The notes beneath the pieces were generated by a model. It saw nothing but the letters and a program-made list of their open reading frames with translations. It did not search any database and was not told the origin of the DNA. DNA of 5,957 nucleotides from contig CAXTMV010000311.1 of NCBI GenBank assembly GCA_964245425.1, positions 1-5,957 of the forward strand, read 5' to 3'. This document shows, one piece after another, positions 1 to 5,505 of this stretch. The DNA comes from JACMLD01 sp964245425. Lineage in GTDB: Bacteria; Bacteroidota; Bacteroidia; Chitinophagales; Chitinophagaceae. Positions within the stretch are counted from its first letter, which is position 1. Every line of letters starts with the position of its first letter. The position numbers were made by a program, and so were the translations under genes.

Positions 1-421
1 CTTGATAATTCATCTGTTGGTAACCAATAGCTTCTTTTGATGGAAGCAATTTTGTACTTATTCCAAATTTAACTACAGACGGAACAAGATTTTTTGATGA
101 ATTTAATTATTATAACAGCGTTCAATATGACAATAAGGTATTTTTTTGGCCGGACAAAAACCAGTAGTTCAATTTAATGAAATTAAACTTACTGTTATAT
201 CAAAACCAGAAAAAGAAAATTCCCGTTTCTTTCCGGTTTTTTTCAGGGGGACTTTGTATGATGATGTGCATGGACATTCCGAAGGCTATAATGCCAATGA
301 GGTGAATTTAATTAGGAATACTGACGGTGGTTATCTAGAATTTAATAGAAAGCTTTATTTTAATTATCAAAATGCTTATAATGATAAGCCTAAGCTTGCA
401 TATTTGGACAAAGTAAATTAA
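1..421 (+). CDS. 3' part of an unrecognised protein, two frameshifts
   Basis: Reading frames join into one plausible protein of about 140 residues running off the left edge of the window. Frame 1 covers bases 1-24, the frame starting at base 24 covers 24 to about 146, and the last frame ends at the TAA at 419-421. Two one-base repairs restore continuity: one at the CC at 24-25 and one at the seven-T run at 141-147. With them the span is a whole number of codons. The repaired text is soluble and rich in beta-type and aromatic residues (for example FDGSNFVLIPNLTTDG and RNTDGGYLEFNRKLYFNY). No signal peptide, membrane segment or catalytic motif is visible in this piece, and I do not recognise the family. 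The 3' end abuts the converging gene at 422-892 with no spacer. The most likely reason for the breaks is base-calling error, since the same kind of break recurs in other genes here. Confidence 0.6.
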
Positions 422-892
422 TCATAGGAAGTTCGACCTATAGCAAAAACCTAATGTCTTAAGCATTTTAAAAATACTAATAAACTTTCTATCGATAAAA
501 ATAGCATATTGGTAAATGTCACAAAGCAATGGACTGAAAAAATAATTGCTCGAAAAAATAAACGACAAGCATATGCGGCGTGCACCTGAAGCGCCTTTCA
601 TCCTACGTTTTTCAATTAAAAAATCATCGCGGCAATTATAAATTTGGTACCCACTATTCAATGAAAAAATTTCAAATTCTTCAATCATGTTTTGAGGAAT
701 GATATTTTCTGCACTACCAGCCTTATGCAATACTACAAAACAACGGATAGCAGAAAGTATCTCATCATTTTTATCTATTGAAATTTCCGGTTGCAATTGA
801 GCAATTTCCTGCAAAGGACAATCATCAAAATGCCATATAAGACAGCGAAGATGACTATTTTCGATAAATTCGATAAACTCATTTGTATTCAT
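422..892 (-). CDS. Hypothetical protein, 156 aa
   Basis: This is an unbroken frame from the ATG at 892-890 to the TGA at 424-422. I do not recognise the product. The N-terminal 100 residues are acidic and soluble (NEFIEFIENS, then HFDDCPLQEIAQLQPEISID). The C-terminal 50 residues are hydrophobic and aromatic, then basic, which could be one membrane-associated helix or a wrong-frame tail after an unseen indel near residue 100. No Shine-Dalgarno sequence precedes the ATG, only an A/T-rich leader, as is usual in Bacteroidota. The gene is divergent from the nuclease-like gene at 925, with 32 bp between the starts, so any promoters must overlap or lie inside the coding regions. It converges directly on the gene at 1-421. 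It could be a small accessory or immunity-type gene, but nothing in the sequence shows that. Confidence 0.5.
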   Translation of the reverse strand: MNTNEFIEFIENSHLRCLIWHFDDCPLQEIAQLQPEISIDKNDEILSAIRCFVVLHKAGSAENIIPQNMIEEFEIFSLNSGYQIYNCRDDFLIEKRRMKGASGARRICLSFIFSSNYFFSPLLCDIYQYAIFIDRKFISIFKMLKTLGFCYRSNFL

Positions 893-924
893 ACTTTTTT
901 TTATAGGAATTAAGGCACTCTTCT

Positions 925-1810
925 ATGAAACAATTTACAAAAGCATCAGAACCTGAAATCATTGATTCGCTACAACGTTCAGGTTATCTTCTTGAATCAG
1001 AAATATCCAAAAATCTCGCAAGCCTTGGATTTTTCATAGAACCGAATCAGGTCATAAAAGACTCATTGACCGGAAAAAGTAGGGAAATAGATCTTATGGC
1101 GGAACATTATTTTCATGATCCGGAAAGGGCCAAATACAAGGTAGCGATGAAAATCAAGTTTGTTTTTGAAATCAAAAACAATATACAGCTGGTTGTTTTA
1201 TTGACCGATTACCAATACTCACCCACCAGGATTTGTACGAATCATTAAAACTTATCAGGACAGGCAATATTCCCCCGGACAATCATACCGCAGAATTCTT
1301 TGATTATTTAGTTCCTATCTCAAACGAAGATGGAAAAATGTTTACACAATATTGCAGTTTTCAGCGTAAAAAGAATGAAACGGATGAGTTAATGGCAACA
1401 CACCCTGAAGAAATTTATTCCGGATTATCAAAAATTACGCAGTACTGTGAAGAATCAATAAAAATATGGAATGAGGAAAGAACAGAGCCTGTTCTTCCCG
1501 GTGGGTATGACAGGAACGATTATTACCGTAATTTTCTATACCTGCCAGTTTTTATTGATCAAGGAAGACCTTTTGAACTCAATATAGATGACCAAAATGA
1601 TACGACCTTAAAAGCAGTATCGTATAACCGCCTGCAACTAAACTATTATTTTAAAGATCTCCCAAGACAGCACTTGTTTATTTTGTTACAAAAGGAGGTT
1701 TGCAAGATTTTTTACAGGAGATGCTGACCCTAGAAGACAAAATTGAGACGACAATGCTGGAACGAAAAAAACAATTCTTACTGACCGTTGCCAGCCAAAA
1801 GCATCCTTGA
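925..1810 (+). CDS. PD-(D/E)XK nuclease-like protein, about 295 aa, two frameshifts
   Basis: Three overlapping frame pieces (925 to about 1210, about 1205 to 1684, and about 1684 to the TGA at 1808-1810) form one protein. One-base repairs are needed near 1200-1215 and at the T4 run at 1681-1684. With both, the span is exactly 296 codons. The N-terminal 85 residues show the layout of a PD-(D/E)XK nuclease core: an acidic helix (LLESEISK, Glu24/Glu26), then REIDLMAE with Asp56, then KFVFEIKNN with Glu82 and Lys84 as the E-x-K pair. This core is shared by restriction enzymes, Holliday resolvases and Cas4-like proteins; I infer DNA cleavage from the motif alone. The remaining 200 residues are not recognised; the C-terminus (FLQEMLTLEDKIETTMLE) looks helical. 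No methyltransferase or specificity subunit is nearby. The ATG is taken because it is the first in frame after the 32-bp divergent gap. It converges on the RloB-like gene, which suggests a defence role. Confidence 0.72.
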
Positions 1811-1811
1811 A

Positions 1812-1856
1812 AAAGTTCAACTTTAGGGTTGCGTCGCAAATACATTTATATAAATG
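1812..1856. repeat. Three tandem short palindromes between convergent genes
   Basis: Three perfect inverted repeats lie side by side in 45 bp. They are AAAGTT-C-AACTTT (1812-1824), TTGCG-T-CGCAA (1829-1839) and the 14-bp CATTTATATAAATG (1843-1856). The first begins 2 bp after the stop of the nuclease-like gene, and the last overlaps the stop codon of the RloB-like gene. Loops of 0 or 1 base make each a better dimeric-protein site or cruciform than an ordinary hairpin terminator, and none is followed by a clean T run. A role as a bidirectional transcription end is possible from the position. Confidence 0.5.
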
Positions 1857-2582
1857 ACAAAATACTTTGCACCAGCACGTGCACTTTTGTGCAGGGATTA
1901 CACTCATGACTTTTATGGCTGGTGAATGCTGCTTCCAGCTGTATGGCACGCTTAATGGCCATATCAAGTCTTGGGGCAAGCAGCGGCAATACGAATAAAT
2001 TAAAGTAAGACTTCCTTTTCAAAAAGACTTTATAATTAAAACTTTCTTTGCTGGTGACTGCCTTCATCTCAACTGATTGATCCGGTAGCGCTTTGAATAT
2101 TTCGGTTAGCCTTTCATAGACATATGTCCGGTGACACCAGTCCCCGGGCTTGACGTCTTCAAAATGCAGCAAAATCCAGAGTTCAAATACATCATTGCTC
2201 CAGGCCACTTTCAAACCCGCTTGTTCTGCCAATTGAATGCTGAAAGAANNNNNNNNNNGGCAGGCTCTATTTTCTTAATGTCCTCATTTTCCAGGTCACC
2301 ATCAAATACACTCCAGATATGCGAGGTGATGCCGGCTTTAATCTTATAATGATGGTGCGCTGCTTCCAAAAGTCCTTCCCTTTCGCAATAGTGCAGCGTA
2401 TTAATAATGTTTTTAAAAGAACTCATCTGTCCTTCGACCACATTTATCTTCACCTTGCCGGACTTTTGAAAATTCCTGAAATATGACGGCTCATTCACCG
2501 TACCCTCGCAGAAAAGTATGAAGGTGGTTGTAGCATCAGCTGTTCTCCCTGTGTCAGGAGCGAGTTCCCAGGCTTCCGGCAT
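1846..2582 (-). CDS. rloB: RloB/AbiLii-like Toprim-type protein, about 245 aa, interrupted by an N gap
   Basis: The second gene of a two-gene anti-phage operon. The ATG at 2582-2580 follows the TGA of the ATPase gene by one base, so translation is probably coupled. Residues 20-35 read FILFCEGTVNEPSYF, the RloB opening motif (usually CEG..TEPNYF), with Glu26 as the expected Toprim-like acidic residue. Residues 90-96 read WSVFDGD, giving the paired aspartates. Ten Ns (2249-2258) interrupt next. After them come AEQAGLKVAWSNDVFELW and LLHF, the strongest RloB signature, and near the end NPCTKVHVLV, also conserved in the family. Adding one base to the N run gives a whole number of codons, so little sequence seems to be missing. 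RloB partners a RloA ATPase and corresponds to AbiLii of the lactococcal AbiL abortive-infection pair; nuclease activity is inferred from the fold. An upstream in-frame ATG at 2708 is rejected because it lies inside the ATPase gene. Confidence 0.87.
2249..2258. other. Assembly gap of 10 Ns
   Basis: Ten undetermined bases fall inside the RloB-like gene, between the DGD motif and the SN..FELW motif. The reading frame differs by one base on the two sides, so the true gap length is not exactly 10, or a further indel lies close by. Both flanks read as the same protein in the expected order, so the scaffold join here looks correct. Confidence 0.95.
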
Positions 2583-2583
2583 A

Positions 2584-3243
2584 TCAAGGCTGTTTGTATT
2601 TTTCAAGCATGGGCAATGCGCCATAAAAACCGGCGAGGTATTGACGGGAAAAATCTGCATTATTCCGGATGCCCTTGAAATCCGCCAGCGAATAAAGAAC
2701 CGTTTCATCGCCCAAAGATTTTTCCGTGAAATAAATCTGGTCTCTTCTTAATATATCTGGTTGCAACAAATTGGTATCATGACTGGTAAATAAAAGCTGC
2801 GCACCAGCATGGTTGAAAGAAGGATCATTAAAAAAACGAATAAATTGCTGCAGTAAAGAAGGATGAAAATTATTGTCGATTTCGTCAATAACAATTAAAC
2901 CACCCCTTGTGAACTTGCGGTAGATTCTCCCGATGTAGGCATAGAATTTTTTTGTACCGGCGCTTTCATTGATATCAAGACGAAAAGAAGTGGTGCCGGT
3001 AACTTTTCCTTCCTCATCCAGAATGTTCTTCTCTAACATAACGCGCTCGCTTAATCTATTGGACGCTTCTTCCAGGTTAATACCTGCATAATTTAACCCT
3101 GCGTTTTTGAGCCATGATAATACCATTTCTGACTTACCCTCTTTAATTAACTGGTTGGTCAGCATATTTGAACTACCACCACCAAAAATTTTCCTGTCGG
3201 TCAGTTTTGCTGCTTCACTTCTAATCCCGTTAAAACGAAATAA
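2584..3243 (-). CDS. rloA: RloA/AbiLi-like AAA ATPase, C-terminal half only
   Basis: This is the C-terminal part of an ATP/GTP-binding protein of the AAA_15/AAA_21 (COG1106) type. Counting from the internal ATG at 3165, residues 67-73 read ESAGTKK, the ABC-signature-like loop. Residues 90-95 (LIVIDE) are Walker B with the catalytic DE pair, and LLFTSHDTNLL carries the switch histidine (His129). RRDQIYFTEK and YLAGFYGALPML are the family's conserved tail. The same frame stays open upstream to a stop at 3259-3261, and text such as KLTDRKIFGGGSSN suggests that coding continues to about 3243. Walker A (GxxxxGKS), which should lie 200 or more residues upstream, is absent. Instead a plus-strand gene begins there, so the gene is truncated by a rearrangement or a chimeric join. 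In RloA/RloB and AbiL pairs the ATPase is thought to sense infection or control the Toprim-type partner. Without Walker A this copy could not bind ATP normally. Confidence 0.85.
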   Translation of the reverse strand, partial: LFRFNGIRSEAAKLTDRKIFGGGSSNMLTNQLIKEGKSEMVLSWLKNAGLNYAGINLEEASNRLSERVMLEKNILDEEGKVTGTTSFRLDINESAGTKKFYAYIGRIYRKFTRGGLIVIDEIDNNFHPSLLQQFIRFFNDPSFNHAGAQLLFTSHDTNLLQPDILRRDQIYFTEKSLGDETVLYSLADFKGIRNNADFSRQYLAGFYGALPMLEKYKQP

Positions 3244-3270
3244 AAACAGGTTACCAGCTCATCATTGAAG
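3234..3270. other. Probable inverted breakpoint or chimeric join
   Basis: To the left, a minus-strand ATPase gene lacks its N-terminal half. To the right, a plus-strand gene lacks its start. Two divergent genes each missing the 5' end at one point, with no promoter region between them, is what an inversion junction or an inverted amplification/assembly chimera produces. The exact position cannot be fixed because both frames stay open across roughly 3234-3258. I see no insertion-sequence end or target duplication at the join. Confidence 0.55.
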
Positions 3271-3775
3271 TGCTGAATATTGTACTCGATAAAGAACTGC
3301 CGGCAGATGATGCCGGGTTGAAAACTTTCCTCACCAAAAGGTTTGACCATAAAATAAAAGACAAATCGAAAAATGGTACAGCGACACTGCCCTTCGTGCT
3401 AGCACCTGTTATCTGGGGACCATTTAAGGATTTAAAACGGCTGTCTGATTTTTATAAGAACAATAAGATCGATCTTACAAATTGTTTGGAAGCGGCCGCT
3501 TATTCAACTTTCCTGCAATCAGATGGCAGCTTTTATCATATGTATGGAAAAATTAGTACGCTGTTTAATGATCTCCCGGTAAATTTTAAAGCTTCATAAT
3601 TTTCATAAAAAATATACTCAAGAAGTCAGTAACCAAATTCGATTTATACATTGATCCCGCAACAGGTGCCGCGACCGATCCGAATGCGTCCCAGCTAAAA
3701 AAGAAAAGCGATCAAATCCTGTGTGTTCGTGGCCTCGAAGCGTTAACACGTCCACCCATCTGGGCCGGCGAATAA
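3234..3775 (+). CDS. Unrecognised protein, 5' end missing, one frameshift
   Basis: The frame is open from the codon after a stop at 3231-3233. It starts mid-protein (EIKTGYQLIIEVLNIVLDKE) with no ATG in the first hundred codons, so the real N-terminus is missing. It shifts frame near 3593-3600 (one base added gives VNFKAFIIFIKNIL) and ends at the TAA at 3773-3775. The repaired length is 180 residues. Conserved-looking stretches are KRFDHKIKDKSKNG, FKDLKRLSDFYKNNKIDL, KFDLYIDPATGAATDPN and ILCVRGLEALTRPPIWAGE. There is no signal peptide or clear catalytic motif, and I do not know this family. It is transcribed toward the integrase and sits 9 nt upstream of a second small gene in the same frame. 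It is head-to-head with the truncated ATPase gene, and both genes lose their 5' ends at the same point. Confidence 0.6.
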
Positions 3776-3784
3776 AAGGGTGAC

Positions 3785-4129
3785 ATGCTTTTTTACAACT
3801 CAACATTTGAAAGTCTTGAGAATGGAGAAAATTTGCACATCGAAATTGCTGATACAATAGTAACGGCCATCGAAAACATTGCTTACAGGAAATATTCAAT
3901 CACCTGTACCAAAAATGGCCAGCCATTCAAAAAAGAGTTTGACAATATTATTATCCCGGAGGAAAATACATCAAGAAATAAAATATTTTTTTTCAAACGG
4001 AAATTATCCAAATGTCTCACCCCTTCTGCCCCAAATTTCCATAATCTTTACAGCAGCTTCTTTTGGCGAAATGCGGGTGTACTTATAAAAATCCTTCACA
4101 CTTTTATTACAGCTGATTTTCATAATTAA
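3785..4129 (+). CDS. Unrecognised small protein, 3' end uncertain
   Basis: The ATG at 3785 lies 9 nt after the stop of the preceding gene and in the same frame, as in a tight operon. The first 65 or so residues look like a real protein (MLFYNSTFESLENGENLHIE, then ADTIVTAIENIAYRKYSI and TKNGQPFKKEFDNIIIPEE). I do not recognise it. From about 3995 the frame runs antisense through the catalytic end of the integrase, so the last 40 codons to the stop at 4127-4129 are probably not native. Adding one base to the eight-T run at 3976-3983 gives instead a stop at 4042-4044 and a protein of about 86 residues. A one-base shift the other way gives a third reading (FFSNGNYPN). Alternatively, 3785 is not a separate start and the TAA at 3773 is a substitution error inside one longer gene. 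Confidence 0.5.
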   Translation: MLFYNSTFESLENGENLHIEIADTIVTAIENIAYRKYSITCTKNGQPFKKEFDNIIIPEENTSRNKIFFFKRKLSKCLTPSAPNFHNLYSSFFWRNAGVLIKILHTFITADFHN

Positions 4130-5318
4130 TTCTACAGGCGTTTCTGCTAAAAATTCATTCGCGCAAAATGAACGGCGACAAGTATGAGAAGTTATCCATT
4201 CATACTTGGGTTTGATTTCTATAATTTCACGGTTGCCTTTCCTGTAAGAATGTTTGATGGTTTCATTGATGCCTGCCAGGCCTGCAATAATTTTAATCTC
4301 ACGGTTAAAGACTCCATTGGTAGGCACTGCAACTCCATTTTCAAATTTATCTTTTAGTAATTTCTTTGCACCAGCACGCAAAGGAATACCACCCACCTAT
4401 TGGATTTTTGTTGTTTTTTATATAAGAATTCGCCACGGATATCGGTTTCCGAGATATTGGAAAAATCTGAGAAACGCAAACCGATTAGACAGCCAATAAC
4501 AAGATCATTGCGGTGATTAACCAAGTCAGGCCGGGCGGATAAATCAAGGTCACCAATGCGTTGGATTTCATCACGCGTTAAATAAACAGCGTCTACTTCT
4601 ACTTCCAGGATTTCCCAACCATCCATATCTATCGGGGAAATAATTCTTTTCTGATCCTATTGCGCAAGAAGGTTTTAAACTGTTTGATGGTTTTGCCAAC
4701 TGTATTGGTTGTAAGCCCGCGGGCGTCATCGGTTCTGCGCTTAACTATATAGTCATGAGATAAAAAATCAACAAACTTTTCGTAAAAATCAAGATTAGGT
4801 ATTCAAATGTTATTGAGCGCTTGCTGAATTTTTCAAATTCTTTCAGGTGATCTTTCATGTTGCGGTAAATGCGGGGCATGTCGGCACATACCTTATTTAC
4901 TTTTGAAGCGATGTAATCGTCAATCTGGTAATAAATATCAAGATTTTTGTTATTGTTTTTCGCCTGTACCTTCAGCCCGATTTGTGTAATAGCTGTTGCG
5001 TCCAAATCAACCTTAAAATATTTTTTTACAAATTCAATGGGTTCAAATTGGGTTTGATTAGCGGCCATCTCAACCAGATCCTCAACAACACGCACCATCT
5101 TTCGAAGCCTTTGATTTATATCTGTGGTACACCATGCCGTTCTTCCAGCGTTCCAACAACCCGCTGACTTTTGTCACTCCAGTTTGAGAAAGGGATTCTT
5201 ATTTGGCTGTTTAAAAGAACCCGCCGGGTAGATGAATGGCAGAATTGGAGGTAAATAATACAGGTTCCATCTTTCCCATCGATTTTTTGTGAATGACGAT
5301 TTTGATTGGTGCTTTCAT
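4004..5318 (-). CDS. Tyrosine recombinase / integrase, 439 aa after repair, five frameshifts
   Basis: Site-specific recombinase that would integrate or excise the surrounding element. Reading from the ATG at 5318-5316 to the TAA at 4006-4004, six frame pieces join by one-base repairs near 5272-5274, 5121-5130, 4793-4796, 4647-4650 and 4384-4386; with these the span is exactly 440 codons. The order fits the family: an N-terminal beta-rich arm-binding region (MKAPIKIVIHKKSMGK), a SAM-like core-binding domain (MKDHLKEFEKFSKRS, then the helix with TVGKTIKQFKTFL), then the catalytic domain. Catalytic residues seen are Arg-I in GLRFSDFSNI, the hairpin Lys in QQKSNRWVVIP, HxxR in SHTCRRSF and the nucleophile Tyr in DFYKY. 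The Box III His, normally in GHKS, reads CNKS. A typical length is about 400-440 aa. No Shine-Dalgarno sequence is seen. Neighbouring defence genes suggest cargo of an integrative element. The breaks are more likely sequencing errors than decay, because all core motifs survive. Confidence 0.9.
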
Positions 5319-5331
5319 GACGACTTTTTTA

Positions 5332-5365
5332 AAAGGAATCGAGGATTTTCCTCTATCAATCCTTT
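5332..5365. repeat. Two-part inverted repeat just upstream of the integrase start
   Basis: Outer arms AAAGGA (5332-5337) and TCCTTT (5360-5365) enclose inner arms GAGGA (5341-5345) and TCCTC (5349-5353) around a TTT loop. The element ends 14 bp before the integrase ATG on the minus strand. It could be an operator or a leader hairpin affecting integrase translation. The stem is interrupted and modest, so chance is possible. Confidence 0.35.
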
Positions 5366-5424
5366 ATCTGATGAATGATTTTAATGAATTAGACCATGTA
5401 AAGGGAAAATGTCATGACCGGCCA

Positions 5425-5454
5425 GGGCTGTTATAAATAATTGAAAAACAGCCC
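5425..5454. repeat. Perfect 8-bp inverted repeat
   Basis: GGGCTGTT (5425-5432) and AACAGCCC (5447-5454) are perfect inverted copies separated by 14 A/T-rich bases. The element lies about 110 bp upstream of the integrase start. It has no T run on either side, so it is more like a binding site (integrase accessory factor, repressor, or part of an attachment region) than a terminator. The function is inferred from position only. Confidence 0.4.
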
Positions 5455-5473
5455 GTTGAAAGGAAAAAGAGGT

Positions 5474-5505
5474 AAAAATAAAAAAGGACCACAGAGATGT
5501 GATCC
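5474..5505 (-). terminator. Rho-independent terminator, minus strand
   Basis: On the minus strand GGATCACA and TGTGGTCC form an 8-bp stem (one G-U pair) around a TCTC loop (5486-5505). TTTTTTATTTTT follows at once (5485-5474). This is a complete intrinsic terminator for minus-strand transcription arriving from beyond 5520. The integrase starts about 155 bp downstream, so the terminator either ends an upstream transcript and insulates the integrase, or attenuates an integrase leader. A GGACC at 5520-5516 on the same strand could pair with the 3' arm GGTCC as a competing structure. Confidence 0.65.

Noticed and set aside
141..147. Programmed -1 frameshifting on the seven-T run
   Set aside because: The same one-base defect occurs at unrelated sites without slippery sequences across the window, so sequencing error explains it better.
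1686..1979. Minus-strand open frame overlapping two genes
   Set aside because: It overlaps the 3' ends of both the nuclease-like gene and the RloB-like gene in the wrong frame. The RloB frame has the conserved NP.T.VH.LV ending.
2131..2751. Plus-strand open frames at 2131-2349 and 2518-2751
   Set aside because: They lie antisense to the conserved motifs of the RloB-like protein and the ATPase tail; the first also reads through the N gap.
3270..3420. Minus-strand continuation of the ATPase upstream of 3270
   Set aside because: Shifting frame gives a short open stretch (FIEYNIQHFNDELV), but it meets a stop near 3410 and shows no P-loop. The plus strand is open here for 122 codons.
3618..3899. 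Minus-strand open frame of 93 codons, considered as the missing ATPase N-terminus
   Set aside because: It has no Walker A motif and a Cys/Arg/Trp-rich text typical of an antisense frame. The plus strand here gives a far more protein-like reading.
4254..5167. Plus-strand open frames at 4254-4499 and 4982-5167
   Set aside because: Both are antisense to the integrase, whose catalytic and core-binding motifs are clear on the minus strand.
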